A stretch of 64,000 nucleotides of DNA from CAXNKH01 sp049296795 (lineage in GTDB: Bacteria; Pseudomonadota; Gammaproteobacteria; Burkholderiales; Burkholderiaceae_C). The stretch spans positions 14,780-78,779 of the forward strand of contig JBAQTC010000006.1 of NCBI GenBank assembly GCA_049296795.1, given 5' to 3'. The translations under genes and the position numbers were made by a program. The notes beneath the pieces are model-generated. The model was not told the origin of the DNA, made no database searches, and saw nothing but the letters and a program-made list of their open reading frames with translations. Every line of letters begins with the position of its first letter. The stretch's first letter is position 1. Below are positions 26,350 through 36,243 of this stretch, piece by piece.

Positions 26350-27717
26350 TCAGCTCAGTGAGCGAACAACTTCCATGGCTTGTTCGACTCGCTCCACCGC
26401 GTGGATGGTCAGACCTTCGACCGGTTTTTTCGACGCATTCGCTTTAGGTACCAACGCCACGCTGAAACCCAGCTTGGCGGCTTCTTTGAGCCGCTCCTGA
26501 CCACGCGGCGCAGGCCGCACCTCACCGGCCAAGCCCACTTCACCAAAAGCGAAAAAACCTTTGGGCAGGGGTTTTCCGCGCAAACTCGATGTAATGGCCA
26601 GCAACACCGGCAGGTCGGCGGCGGGTTCACTGATGCGAACCCCGCCCACCGCGTTAACGAACACATCTTGGTCAGTGCAGGCCACGCCGGCATGGCGATG
26701 CAGAACCGCCAACAACAGGGCCAGTCGGTCTCGCTCCAGCCCGACCGACAAGCGGCGCGGGCTCGGGCCACCACTGTCCACCAGTGCCTGGATTTCCACC
26801 AACATTGGGCGTGTTCCCTCCAACGTGACCATCACGCAGCTGCCGGGTACGGGTTGTGCGTGCTGCGAGAGGAAAATTGCGCTCGGGTTAGAGACGCCCT
26901 TCAAGCCCCGCTCGGTCATGGCAAAAACGCCTATTTCATTCACTGCGCCGAATCGATTCTTGATGGCACGCACCAGACGGAAACTCGAATGGGTGTCGCC
27001 TTCGAAATACAAGACGGTGTCAACCATGTGCTCCAACACGCGAGGGCCAGCCAGCGCGCCCTCTTTGGTGACATGACCGACCAGCACAATGCACGTTCCG
27101 CTGGATTTGGCAGCCCGCGTGAGGTGGGCCGCACATTCGCGCACCTGGGCCACCGAACCCGGGGCCGAAGTCAGTTGTTCAGAGTACACGGTCTGGATCG
27201 AATCGATCACGGCAATGGCTGGGCGCTGCGCTTGCAGCGTTGACAATATTTTCTCCAACTGGATTTCAGCCAACACCTTGACTTGCGAATGGTCCAACCC
27301 GAGACGGCGCGCCCGCAGCGCCACTTGCGCGCCACTTTCCTCGCCCGTCACATACAAAGTACTCTGTCCGGCACGCTGCAAAGCGTCGAGCGCCTGCAAC
27401 AACAAGGTCGATTTGCCAATGCCGGGGTCGCCGCCGATCAACACCACACCACCTTCGACCATGCCGCCGCCCATCACCCGATCCAGCTCATCCAACCCAG
27501 TGGGTGTTCGCTCGATTTCCGTGGCATCGATGTCGGCCAGGGTCTGCAGCTCTGCGGTCTTGGCCAATGCAGCGAAACGATTTTTAGTCGGCGTTACGCT
27601 CTCGATCACTGACTCGATCAAGGTGTTCCAGGCATTGCAATGCGGGCATTTGCCCAGCCACTTGGGACTGACGCCGCCGCATTCATTGCAGCTGTAATTG
27701 GTTTTATCCTTCGCCAT
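26350..27717 (-). CDS. radA: DNA repair protein RadA (Sms)
   Basis: A 455-residue RecA-related branch-migration ATPase acting in recombinational repair. It has an N-terminal zinc finger (CNECGGVSPKWLGKCPHC), Walker A GGDPGIGKST, the RadA-specific KNRFG motif (AIKNRFGAVNEIGVF) and a C-terminal Lon-protease-like domain with GEVGLAGEVRPAPRGQERL. The start is ATG 27717, sharing one base with the stop of the upstream solute-receptor gene (TGATG). This coupling to a transport gene is odd for radA. Confidence 0.97.
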   Translation of the reverse strand: MAKDKTNYSCNECGGVSPKWLGKCPHCNAWNTLIESVIESVTPTKNRFAALAKTAELQTLADIDATEIERTPTGLDELDRVMGGGMVEGGVVLIGGDPGIGKSTLLLQALDALQRAGQSTLYVTGEESGAQVALRARRLGLDHSQVKVLAEIQLEKILSTLQAQRPAIAVIDSIQTVYSEQLTSAPGSVAQVRECAAHLTRAAKSSGTCIVLVGHVTKEGALAGPRVLEHMVDTVLYFEGDTHSSFRLVRAIKNRFGAVNEIGVFAMTERGLKGVSNPSAIFLSQHAQPVPGSCVMVTLEGTRPMLVEIQALVDSGGPSPRRLSVGLERDRLALLLAVLHRHAGVACTDQDVFVNAVGGVRISEPAADLPVLLAITSSLRGKPLPKGFFAFGEVGLAGEVRPAPRGQERLKEAAKLGFSVALVPKANASKKPVEGLTIHAVERVEQAMEVVRSLS

Positions 27718-28688
27718 CAATCAATTTGAGCGTTGGCATCCTTGACAATTTTCGACCACCGCACCAAATCATCGGTCACCAGTTTGGCCAATTCTTCAGG
27801 AGTGCTGGAGCTGACAATAGCCCCTTGCGACTGCATGAAATCTTTCATGTCCTGGGTTTGCAACACTTCATTGATTTCGGCGTGAATCCGGGTGATCACG
27901 GCTTTGGGCGTTCCGGCCGGCGCAAACAAGCCATACCAAGCATTCACATGCAAACCGGGCACCGTTTCGGCCATCGTGGGAAGATCCGGCAGCAGCGCCA
28001 AACGCTGGGCCGTCACCACACCCAAGGGCCGAACTTGTCCGCCACGAATAAACGGCAGCATGCCCGCCAGGCTACCAAAGCTCATTTGCACCTGCCCCCC
28101 CACCAAGTCCGTCGCGGCTGCCGCCACGCCTTTGTAGGGGATATGTGCAATTTGAATTCCTTCGGCCGATTTCAGCATTTCAATCAGCAAATGATTCACC
28201 GTGCCGTTGCCGGCTGACGCTGCGTTGAGTTTGTTCGGGTTGGCCCGGGCGTAACTGATTAGCTCAGGCACCGTTTTGACCGGCAAGCTGGGGTTGACCG
28301 CCAGCACATAGGGCGCAGTGGCAATCGTCATGATGGGTACGAAATCTTTCACCGGATCAAACGGGATTTTTCGGTACAGGGCCGGATTGATGGTCTGGGC
28401 GCTTTGCGCTGTCAGCATCAAGGTGTGGCCATCGTTGGGCGCGCGCGCCACCAAGCTGGTGCCGACATTGCCGCCCGCGCCGGGCTTGTTCTCCACGACC
28501 AAGGGTTGGCCCAGGCGATTGCCGAGTTTGTTGGCCAGCGCCCGCGCAATCACGTCATTGGCGCCTCCTGTGGCCTGCGGGACGATGAGCGTGATGGGCT
28601 TACTCGGGAATGTTTGAGCACCAGCCGCCGCACTGAGCACGAGCAAAAAAGCACCCCAGCTTAGGGCTCGGTTTTTTAACGCATTCAT
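27717..28688 (-). CDS. Bug-family tripartite tricarboxylate transporter substrate-binding protein
   Basis: A 323-residue periplasmic solute receptor (TctC/Bug type), a family greatly expanded in Comamonadaceae and Bordetella. The signal peptide ends AGA|QTF (about residue 24). Conserved blocks are PITLIVPQATGGANDVIARA, NKPGAGGNVGTSLVA and IAHIPYKGVAAAATDLVGGQ. The ATG at 28688 has AAGGAG six bases upstream; the earlier ATG at 28694 is too close to that site. No TctA/TctB membrane genes adjoin. Ligand unknown, perhaps related to the upstream hydratase. Confidence 0.93.
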   Translation of the reverse strand: MNALKNRALSWGAFLLVLSAAAGAQTFPSKPITLIVPQATGGANDVIARALANKLGNRLGQPLVVENKPGAGGNVGTSLVARAPNDGHTLMLTAQSAQTINPALYRKIPFDPVKDFVPIMTIATAPYVLAVNPSLPVKTVPELISYARANPNKLNAASAGNGTVNHLLIEMLKSAEGIQIAHIPYKGVAAAATDLVGGQVQMSFGSLAGMLPFIRGGQVRPLGVVTAQRLALLPDLPTMAETVPGLHVNAWYGLFAPAGTPKAVITRIHAEINEVLQTQDMKDFMQSQGAIVSSSTPEELAKLVTDDLVRWSKIVKDANAQID

Positions 28689-28719
28689 GTTCATCTCCTT
28701 CTGATTAATGGGGATCAAG

Positions 28720-29499
28720 TTACGACACAAAATTCAAAGCAACGCCACCCAGTCCCTCGACTTCGTAGCGCCAGTTTTCGCCTCGGGCCGGAAATTGGGT
28801 TTTCACAATACTGCCGGTCATGATCACCTGGCCAGACTGTAGCGTTCGCCCTTGCCGCGCCAAATCTGCCACCAGCCACAGGACCGACGACAGCGGATGG
28901 TCAAGGGCATCGCCAACCCGCGCTTCGTCGACTTGCAAGCCCTGAGAGTACAAGCGCCCGCGGCGTTCCCTGAGGTCCGCCGGCAAAGGCTGCCAGCGTC
29001 CCAGAACGATGCCTGCATTCCAGGCGTTATCGGCAATCAATGAGGGGCCGTCCAAACACTGGTAATCGGCATGTCGGTCGTCAATCAATTCCAGCGCCGG
29101 GCAAATCGCATCGACGTAACTGGCCAGCGCCTCGAGCGTATTCGTTGGCGCCGGGACGTCACGCCCGACTCGCACCGCAATCTCACATTCGATACCGAGT
29201 CGGCCGTAACGCGCCAAATCCAGACTCGCTCCTTGGCTGATCAAACCCGAATCCAAAATCCGGCCGTGAACCGGCGAGTCAATCCCGCACATCGCTTGCA
29301 TGGTCGCCGACGTCAGGCCGATTTTGTAACCCATTACGCGGCTGGCCTGTGCGTTGCAGCGCAAGGTGATCAACTCGTCCTGCACGCCATACGCCTGCGC
29401 TGTCGTCAGGGACAAACCTGCGGTTTGCAGTGCTTGGTAGTTGTCCCCGCGTTGATGGGCCGCATGGAGAACTTGCGCGAGTAAGCTGGCTTGTGTCAT
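28720..29499 (-). CDS. 2-keto-4-pentenoate hydratase family protein
   Basis: A 259-residue member of the fumarylacetoacetase/hydratase superfamily (MhpD/HpaH/BphH-like), which hydrate 2-oxo-4-enoates in meta-cleavage pathways. Visible are MGYKIGLTSATMQAMCGID, the metal-binding IECEIAVRVGRD with Glu-x-Glu, and VIMTGSIVKTQFPARGENW. The frame is open 51 codons upstream, but the family start is MTQASLLAQVL at 29499. It precedes the Bug receptor by 31 bases, so both probably serve one organic-acid pathway. Confidence 0.88.
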   Translation of the reverse strand: MTQASLLAQVLHAAHQRGDNYQALQTAGLSLTTAQAYGVQDELITLRCNAQASRVMGYKIGLTSATMQAMCGIDSPVHGRILDSGLISQGASLDLARYGRLGIECEIAVRVGRDVPAPTNTLEALASYVDAICPALELIDDRHADYQCLDGPSLIADNAWNAGIVLGRWQPLPADLRERRGRLYSQGLQVDEARVGDALDHPLSSVLWLVADLARQGRTLQSGQVIMTGSIVKTQFPARGENWRYEVEGLGGVALNFVS

Positions 29500-29624
29500 T
29501 GCGCCATCGTACAAGATGTTGCACACCGGCCCAAGATACTGATGCCCAGGCGACAGCCGCTCCTGGCGGGAACGATTAAGCTTGCGGTAACTGCGAAGCA
29601 GGAACCGCATCGGGTTCACAAAAA

Positions 29625-30638
29625 ATGGGTGGTGGATTGATTTCAAAAGCATGTATTTACGGCGCTGGCGCCATTGGCGGCTGGATTGGCGCCGGTCTGG
29701 CCCAAGCGGGTTGCCAACTCAGCATGGTCGCGCGCGGCGCCACGCTGTTGGCTTTGCAACAACAAGGCTTGCGCCTCACCAGCAACACAGCACCCGGGTC
29801 ACCCGGGCCCAAAGCTGGGCGCTGGAGCGTTCAGGCTAGCGCTCATCCGGCTGAGCTGGGGGTGCAAGATCTGGTGGTGATCAGCGTCAAGGCGCCGGCG
29901 CTGCTGGATGTGGCGCGCCAGATCCAGCCCTTGCTCGGTCCTCACACCCTGGTGCTAAGCGCTATGAACGGCGTTCCCTGGTGGTTTTTTCAAGGATTTG
30001 GCGGGTCGCTTCAGGGCACACGCTTGCAAGCGGTCGATGCCAGCGGCGAGATTGGCCAAGCATTTGCAGCAACCGAAGTTGTCGGCTGCGTGGTGCACGC
30101 CAGTTGTTCCCTCGATGGGCCGGGACAAGTTCGCCATCAAGGCGGCAATCAGCTGATCATGGGCGCGCCCGACGGTCATATCTCCGAGCCCTTGCAACAG
30201 CTCGTGGGGCTTTTGAAGCAAGCTGGCTTTGCCGCCGTGCTGTCGCAGCAAATCCAGAAAGACGTCTGGTACAAGCTGTGGGGCAATATGACGATGAACC
30301 CGATCAGCGCCCTGACTGGCGCCACCATGGACCGGATTCTCGACGACCCATTGATCGCCAATTTCATTGTCAACGTCATGCTTGAGGCCAAAGAAATTGG
30401 CGCACGCATCGGCACCCCGATCAACGAACTGCCTGCTGATCGACAAGCCGTCACGCGCCGACTCGGGGCAGCCAAAACTTCGATGTTGCAAGACATGGAG
30501 GCCGGCAAGGCCATCGAACTCGATGCGCTGGTCACCGCGGTCAAGGAGCTCGGTGCGTTGACCCAGACGGCTACCCCCTGGACCGACACCCTGCTTGGGC
30601 TGTCTCGCTTGCAGGCCAAGGTTCGAGGTTTGTACTGA
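29625..30638 (+). CDS. 2-dehydropantoate 2-reductase family protein
   Basis: A 337-residue PanE/ApbA-type NADPH reductase. The dinucleotide motif YGAGAIGGWIGAGLAQAG lies at about residues 12-29, and catalytic-lysine regions are ISVKAP and KDVWYKLWGNMTMNP. Paralogues outnumber true PanE in this order, so the substrate may not be ketopantoate. ATG 29625 lacks a ribosome site; TTG at 29637 (MISKACIYGAG) is an alternative closer to the fold start. Divergent from the hydratase; overlaps the next gene by one base (TGATG). Confidence 0.87.
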   Translation: MGGGLISKACIYGAGAIGGWIGAGLAQAGCQLSMVARGATLLALQQQGLRLTSNTAPGSPGPKAGRWSVQASAHPAELGVQDLVVISVKAPALLDVARQIQPLLGPHTLVLSAMNGVPWWFFQGFGGSLQGTRLQAVDASGEIGQAFAATEVVGCVVHASCSLDGPGQVRHQGGNQLIMGAPDGHISEPLQQLVGLLKQAGFAAVLSQQIQKDVWYKLWGNMTMNPISALTGATMDRILDDPLIANFIVNVMLEAKEIGARIGTPINELPADRQAVTRRLGAAKTSMLQDMEAGKAIELDALVTAVKELGALTQTATPWTDTLLGLSRLQAKVRGLY

Positions 30639-31537
30639 TGCGTTCTTCCGCCCCGAGCCGCGCGGCTTTTTTCATTTTGTTGTTGGTAGCCTTGATGATG
30701 GGCGCCAACCATGTAGCTGCCCGTTTTGCTTTCAACAACGGACTCGACGTGGCCACTGCCGTGATGGTGCGCAGCAGCGTCACGGCGCTGGTCGTCACGC
30801 TGCTGCTGTGGCTGCAAGGCGTGAAGTTTCGGCTCAGTGCGCGGCACCGCCGGGTACTGCCCGTCATCGGCTTGTTGGTCGGTGTGCAAAGCCTGTGCAT
30901 CTATTCTTCAGTGGCGCGGTTGCCGGTGGCGCTGGCGCTGCTGGCCTTCAACACCTACCCCCTTTGGACCGCTTTCTGGGCCTGGGTGATTTATCGACGC
31001 CTGCCCGAGCGCGCTGTACTGATCGCGATGCCCGTCATCATGCTGGGCTTGGCGCTGGCCCTCGACGTACTGGGTGCCGCCTCGGGCCTAGGCGCGGCCG
31101 GGCAATGGGGCTGGATTGGTGCTGGCGTGGCCTTCGCCCTGACTTCGGCTGCCACTTTTGGCTTGGCCCTGGTGTTGACCCAGCATGAAGCGGCCGATCT
31201 CGATGGCCGCGTTCGCACCGCCATCACTCTGGGCATCGTCGGCGTCATCGCCCTGGCCGCTGTCAGCGTGCAAGGTGGCCTGCATTTACCTCATGCCCCG
31301 GCCGGTTGGTGGGGACTGGCTTGCCTGACCCTGCTCTATGGCACGGCGTTCACCATCATGTTCACCTTGCTGCCCAAACTCGGCGTGGTCGGCAGTTCGC
31401 CCATCATGAACGTCGAACCCGTTTTCGCTTTGGTACTGGCGTGGTTGCTGCTGGATCAAGCCATCGCCCCCATGCAGGTGGGCGGCGCCTTGCTGGTGGT
31501 GGGCGCCGTGATGGCGCTGGGTTTGCGCAAATCCTAG
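30638..31537 (+). CDS. EamA/DMT-family transporter
   Basis: A 299-residue inner-membrane protein with about ten hydrophobic segments and the two EamA repeats (about residues 10-140 and 155-295). The last helix pair includes SSPIMNVEPVFALVLAWLLL. DMT exporters of this kind move metabolites or amino acids outward. It is coupled to the reductase gene by a TGATG overlap. Its stop shares the palindrome CTAG with the stop of convergent alr. Confidence 0.9.
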   Translation: MRSSAPSRAAFFILLLVALMMGANHVAARFAFNNGLDVATAVMVRSSVTALVVTLLLWLQGVKFRLSARHRRVLPVIGLLVGVQSLCIYSSVARLPVALALLAFNTYPLWTAFWAWVIYRRLPERAVLIAMPVIMLGLALALDVLGAASGLGAAGQWGWIGAGVAFALTSAATFGLALVLTQHEAADLDGRVRTAITLGIVGVIALAAVSVQGGLHLPHAPAGWWGLACLTLLYGTAFTIMFTLLPKLGVVGSSPIMNVEPVFALVLAWLLLDQAIAPMQVGGALLVVGAVMALGLRKS

Positions 31538-32646
31538 TCCAGCACCACGCTCACCCGCTGCGCCAGCGCACACATCAACTCATAGCCGACGGTGCCGGCG
31601 GCAGCGGCCACTTCATCAATCGACAATTCCGGGCCCAAGAGAGAGCGGCCCCACAACGTGACTTCGCTGCCAAATTGCGCATCAGGCACGGGGCTCAAGT
31701 CGACTGTGATCAAATCCATGCTGACGCGACCGACCGTTCGGGTGCGCACGCCATTGACCAAAATCGGCATTCCTTGGTCATTGCCACTTGGGCCATGACG
31801 CGGATAACCGTCGGCGTAACCGCAAGCCACCACACCGATACGCATCGGTTGCTGCGCACTGTAAGTCGAACCATAGCCAATGCTCTGGCCAGCCGCCAAA
31901 TCCTGCACCGCAATCAACTTGCTGTTCAAACTCATGGCGCTTTGCAAATCCCAATCCTGCGCCGAATGCTCGGGGTAGTCGGGTGAGCTGCCGTACAACA
32001 TGATGCCCGGTCGCGTCCAGTCGGAACCAACTCTCTGGCCCCCTGCCGGCGGATAACGCAGAATCGCCGCACTATTGCTCAAGGACCGTTCACCGGGCAA
32101 GTCCTGCGTGGCGGCATTGAAAATGGCCACTTGATTCGCAATCCCAACCGCACCATCGGCATCACTGAAATGCGTCATCAAGGAAATTTCCTCGACTTGG
32201 GGCAAGGCATTGAGCCGGGCCCACGCTGAACGAAAGCGCTCTGGTGTGAACCCCAGCCGATTCATGCCGGAATTCAGCTTGAGAAAAACCCGGTGCGCCA
32301 CATTGGTCTTGTGGGTGGCCAGCATGGTGATTTGCTCTTCACAATGCACGGTATGCCACAGGCTCAACCGCGAACACAACTCCAGATCGCGCTGCTCGAA
32401 CACCCCTTCCAACAACAGAATTGGCCCGCGCCAACCCAGCTTGCGCACCCGTTGGGCTTCGTCCAGGCTCAACAGGGCAAAACCGTCGGCGCCGCGCAAA
32501 CCCTCAAACACATTCTCAATGCCGTGCCCATAGGCATTGGCCTTGACCACCGCCCAGACCCGGGCGTCGGGCTGGGCCAAACGGGCACGCCCCAGGTTAT
32601 GGCGCAGGGCTTCGCTGTGAAGGGTGGCTTGTAGGGGACGGGGCAT
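31534..32646 (-). CDS. alr: Alanine racemase
   Basis: A 370-residue fold-type III PLP enzyme making D-alanine for peptidoglycan. The PLP lysine is Lys35 in WAVVKANAYGHG. The second catalytic tyrosine region appears in QSIGYGSTYSAQQPMRIG followed by VVACGYADGYPR. It could be the biosynthetic or catabolic (dadX) form; no dadA is adjacent. The gene converges with the EamA transporter and its stop overlaps by four bases. Confidence 0.95.
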   Translation of the reverse strand: MPRPLQATLHSEALRHNLGRARLAQPDARVWAVVKANAYGHGIENVFEGLRGADGFALLSLDEAQRVRKLGWRGPILLLEGVFEQRDLELCSRLSLWHTVHCEEQITMLATHKTNVAHRVFLKLNSGMNRLGFTPERFRSAWARLNALPQVEEISLMTHFSDADGAVGIANQVAIFNAATQDLPGERSLSNSAAILRYPPAGGQRVGSDWTRPGIMLYGSSPDYPEHSAQDWDLQSAMSLNSKLIAVQDLAAGQSIGYGSTYSAQQPMRIGVVACGYADGYPRHGPSGNDQGMPILVNGVRTRTVGRVSMDLITVDLSPVPDAQFGSEVTLWGRSLLGPELSIDEVAAAAGTVGYELMCALAQRVSVVLD

Positions 32647-32825
32647 AGCGATCGATTAATACCATAAAACAGAGCGGCGACACCCGATTTTGACATTGCC
32701 CGGCATGCTATAACCCGCTGTCTGCCAATCTATTGAGGATAGCGCTGACCAGATGTCTGTTTCCATCCTCATGAATGCATCAGGAATATTTATCCATCAG
32801 CTTCACTGATGCCAGCTCGTCAAGC

Positions 32826-34109
32826 ATGAAACGCGGTTTTTACACCATCATGGCAGCGCAGTTTTTTAGCTCGCTTGCCGATAACGCCTTGTTCGTGGCC
32901 GCCGTTCAGTTGTTGCGAAGTGACGGTGCGCCGGAGTGGCAACAAGCCGCACTGGTTCCCATGTTTGCTTTGTTCTACGTGGTGCTCGCGCCGTTCGTCG
33001 GCGCTTTTGCTGACGCCCTGCCCAAAGGCAAGGTCATGTGGCTTAGCAATTTCATCAAAATCGGCGGCTGCCTCATGATGCTGTTCGGCATCCATCCCTT
33101 GATGGCTTATGCGATTGTGGGTCTGGGCGCGGCAGCTTATTCGCCGGCCAAATACGGCATCCTGACTGAGCTGCTACCGACCTCTCAACTGGTCAAGGCC
33201 AATGGCTGGATTGAAGGCTTGACCATTGCGTCGATCATTTTGGGCGTTCTGCTCGGGGGCCAGTTGGTGGGCCATGCTGCGTCGAACTCCTTGCTGTCGA
33301 TCGACCTGCCTTTCATTACCACGGGCATCGACACCGCGCCAGAAGCAGCGATTTGTGTGCTGATTTTTGTTTATTTACTCGCCACCTGGTTCAACACCCG
33401 CATTCCCCACACCGGGGTGGAGATGCGTCCCCTGCCCAACCAGCTTTTGACTTTGTTGCCCGATTTCTGGACTTGCAACAACCGTTTGTGGCGCGATCGT
33501 TTGGGCCAAATTTCGCTCGCCACTACCACCTTGTTCTGGGGCGTCAGCGGCAACCTTCGCTACATCGTCCTGGCTTGGGCCTCCGTCGCGTTGGGCTATA
33601 GCGTGACCCAAGCCTCATCGTTGGTTGGCGTCGTGGCCATTGGCACAGCCGTCGGGGCGGTAGTGGCTTCCGTGCGCATGCGGCTCGATCAGGCCACCCG
33701 CGTGATTCCTCTGGGTATCGCCATGGGCGTATTGGTGCTCTTGCTCAACTTCATCACCAATGTCTGGGTGGCTGCGCCTTTTCTGGTTTTGCTCGGTGGC
33801 TTGGGCGGGTTTTTGGTGGTCCCCATGAATGCGCTGCTCCAACACCGGGGTCATAACCTGATGGGTTCGGGTCGCTCGATTGCTGTGCAAAACTTCAACG
33901 AACAAGCCTGCATTCTGGGTTTGGGCGCCCTCTACAGCTTATCCACCGGGATCGGCTTGTCGGCCTTTGGCGCCATCACCGGCTTTGGCCTCATCGTTGC
34001 CGGGTTCATGTGGTTGATCAAGCGCTGGCATACCAACAATTGCGTCACGCACAAAGAGGAAATCGAGCACCTGCTCGAATTCGCGCGCAACGACAACCAG
34101 CACGGCTGA
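32826..34109 (+). CDS. lplT: Lysophospholipid transporter LplT
   Basis: A 427-residue MFS protein that flips lysophospholipids inward across the inner membrane for re-acylation. Family-typical blocks are KRGFYTIMAAQFFSSLADNA, AAYSPAKYGILTELLP and SQLVKANGWIEGLTIASI. I took the ATG before KRGFYTIM because homologues begin there. An in-frame ATG at 32775 would add 17 residues, and neither has a good ribosome site. The acyltransferase partner (aas) is not next to it. The stop overlaps the next gene by one base. Confidence 0.94.
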   Translation: MKRGFYTIMAAQFFSSLADNALFVAAVQLLRSDGAPEWQQAALVPMFALFYVVLAPFVGAFADALPKGKVMWLSNFIKIGGCLMMLFGIHPLMAYAIVGLGAAAYSPAKYGILTELLPTSQLVKANGWIEGLTIASIILGVLLGGQLVGHAASNSLLSIDLPFITTGIDTAPEAAICVLIFVYLLATWFNTRIPHTGVEMRPLPNQLLTLLPDFWTCNNRLWRDRLGQISLATTTLFWGVSGNLRYIVLAWASVALGYSVTQASSLVGVVAIGTAVGAVVASVRMRLDQATRVIPLGIAMGVLVLLLNFITNVWVAAPFLVLLGGLGGFLVVPMNALLQHRGHNLMGSGRSIAVQNFNEQACILGLGALYSLSTGIGLSAFGAITGFGLIVAGFMWLIKRWHTNNCVTHKEEIEHLLEFARNDNQHG

Positions 34110-35005
34110 TGCCCGCCCTGGCACTTTTGTTCAATGCCCTGGTCTGGGGCGTGTCCTGGTGGCCATTTCGCGAGTTGCAAAGCCTGGGCCTGCACCCGCT
34201 GTGGGCCACCGCCTTGATCTTCTGCTTTTCACTGATTTGCCTGTTGTGTTTTCGGCCCGAGGCCTGGCGTGGCCTGTTGCAGCAACCGCTGCTGTGGCTG
34301 CTGATGCTGTCATCGGGCTTGACCAATGTGGGTTTCAACTGGGCTGTGACCGAAGGCGATGTGGTTCGGGTGGTCTTGTTGTTCTACCTGATGCCGGCCT
34401 GGGTAGTGCTGTTGGCCTGGCCGATGCTGGGTGAAAAACCCAGCGCGGCTTCGCTGCTGCAACTGCTCATCGCCGGGGTCGGACTGGTGGTGGTGCTGAA
34501 AACGCCAGAAGCTGCTTGGCCGCTGCCCAACAGCTTGCCCGACTGGTTAGCCCTGTTTGGCGGCTTTTGTTTCGCCTTAACCAATATCTTGTTGCGCAAA
34601 CTCAACCACACCCCCAGCAGCGCGCGCAGCCTGGCCATGTTCAGTGGTTGCATGTTGCTGGCCTTGGCAACCGCCGTACTGGGCCAACAACTCGGTCTGG
34701 TGACCGCGCCGCCGACTCCTGAATGGCGATGGTTGGGCTTGGCCTTGTTGTTGGCACTGGTTTTTCTGGCCGGCACCCTGTGCCTACAGTTCGGTGCTTC
34801 GCGCCTGCGCGCCAGCAGTACGGCCCTCATCATGTTGTCAGAAGTGGTGTTTGCCAGCGCCTCTTCCGTGCTGCTGGGCGCGGCTGAATTGGCGCCCCGT
34901 ACACTGATCGGCGGAGCGCTGATTCTGTTCGCTGCGGCCTTGGCGGCCTGGCCCCGCAAGCCGATCCACAAGCCAGACATCGAGCGCCCTCTGGTCGAGC
35001 TTTAA
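34109..35005 (+). CDS. EamA/DMT-family transporter
   Basis: A 298-residue membrane protein with about ten hydrophobic segments in two EamA repeats. It starts MPALALLFNALVWGVSWWPF, typical of the family, and keeps the mid-protein FYLMPAWVVLLAWPMLGEKP loop. The start ATG overlaps the lplT stop (TGATG), so the two are co-translated. Open frame upstream of 34109 lies inside lplT and was rejected. The substrate is unknown. Confidence 0.9.
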   Translation: MPALALLFNALVWGVSWWPFRELQSLGLHPLWATALIFCFSLICLLCFRPEAWRGLLQQPLLWLLMLSSGLTNVGFNWAVTEGDVVRVVLLFYLMPAWVVLLAWPMLGEKPSAASLLQLLIAGVGLVVVLKTPEAAWPLPNSLPDWLALFGGFCFALTNILLRKLNHTPSSARSLAMFSGCMLLALATAVLGQQLGLVTAPPTPEWRWLGLALLLALVFLAGTLCLQFGASRLRASSTALIMLSEVVFASASSVLLGAAELAPRTLIGGALILFAAALAAWPRKPIHKPDIERPLVEL

Positions 35006-36243
35006 GCGCCAGCGGACAAGGCCGCATCGAGCACTTCAACCCAATGTTTGACCGGGGTTGAGGTGCCACTTTGCAAATGGGTGATGCAGCCGATGTTGGC
35101 GCTGACTATCGCGGCTGGCTCCTCTTGCTGGAGATGTCCTAATTTACGATCACGCAATTGGTAAGCCAAGTCCGGGTTCAACACCGAGTAGGTTCCGGCT
35201 GAACCGCAGCACAGGTGCGATTCATTGGCGCTTAACTTCACATCAAAACCGAGCTCACCCAGATGCTGCTCCACCCCGCCACGCAATTGCTGGCCGTGTT
35301 GCAAGGTGCAGGGCGGGTGAAACACCAGGGGTCGGGCTGGGGCGCAGACCTTGCCGCGCAGCGTGGTGGCGATTTCGGGCAGCAGTTCGCTCAGATCGCG
35401 GGTTAATTGGCTGATGCGTTCAGCCTTGGCTGCATAAAGCGGGTCATCGCGCAGGGTATGGCCATACTCCTTGACCGTGACGCCGCAGCCCGAAGCATTC
35501 ATGATGATGGCTTCAACCGCATCGGGAGCAACCGCCTCCACATACGGCCACCATGCGTCAATGTTGGCGCGCATCTGGGCCTTGCCGCCGTCCTGGTCGT
35601 TGAGGTGAAACTTGACCGCCCCGCAACAACCGGCAGCCGGCGCGATCACGCTTTGGATGCCGATGGCATCGAGCACCCGGGCCGTCGCGCTGTTGATATT
35701 GGGCATCATGGCCGGTTGCACACAGCCCGCCAGCAACAGCACTTTGCGCTGGTGTTGGCGGGTCGGCCAATGTCCGTCGCTTTGCCGTGCCGGAACTTTG
35801 TTTTTGAGTGACTGGGGCAACAGGGGGCGCAGCATCTGCCCCAGCTTCATCGCCGGGGTAAACAGGGGCGAAGTCAGGCCTTCTTTAAGCGCCCAACGCA
35901 GGGCGCGCTCAGGTAGCGGCCGCGGCACTTTGGCATCGACCAGCTTACGCCCGATGTCAACCAAATGGCCATAGTCCACGCCCGAGGGGCAGGTGCTTTC
36001 ACAGTTGCGGCAAGTCAGGCAGCGGTCTAAATGCTGTTGCGTCTTTCGCGTAGGTGTTTCACCTTCGAGAACCTGCTTCATCAGGTAAATTCGACCCCGC
36101 GGGCCGTCGAGCTCGTCGCCCAGCAACTGGTAAGTCGGACAGGTGGCAGTGCAAAAACCGCAATGCACGCATTTGCGCAACACCGCTTCTGCCGCCAAAC
36201 CATCGGCGGTGTTTTGATATTCGGGAGCGAGATGGGTCTGCAT
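35002..36243 (-). CDS. glcF: Glycolate oxidase iron-sulfur subunit
   Basis: A 413-residue subunit with two 4Fe-4S motifs, CVHCGFCTATCP (about residues 25-36) and CLTCRNCESTCP (about 75-86). Two C-terminal CCG-type regions follow (APAAGCCGAVKFH and ESHLCCGSAGTYSVL). It passes electrons from the flavoprotein subunits during glycolate oxidation to glyoxylate. The start overlaps the glcE stop as TAATG. The stop overlaps the convergent EamA gene in a TTAA. Confidence 0.96.
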   Translation of the reverse strand: MQTHLAPEYQNTADGLAAEAVLRKCVHCGFCTATCPTYQLLGDELDGPRGRIYLMKQVLEGETPTRKTQQHLDRCLTCRNCESTCPSGVDYGHLVDIGRKLVDAKVPRPLPERALRWALKEGLTSPLFTPAMKLGQMLRPLLPQSLKNKVPARQSDGHWPTRQHQRKVLLLAGCVQPAMMPNINSATARVLDAIGIQSVIAPAAGCCGAVKFHLNDQDGGKAQMRANIDAWWPYVEAVAPDAVEAIIMNASGCGVTVKEYGHTLRDDPLYAAKAERISQLTRDLSELLPEIATTLRGKVCAPARPLVFHPPCTLQHGQQLRGGVEQHLGELGFDVKLSANESHLCCGSAGTYSVLNPDLAYQLRDRKLGHLQQEEPAAIVSANIGCITHLQSGTSTPVKHWVEVLDAALSAGA

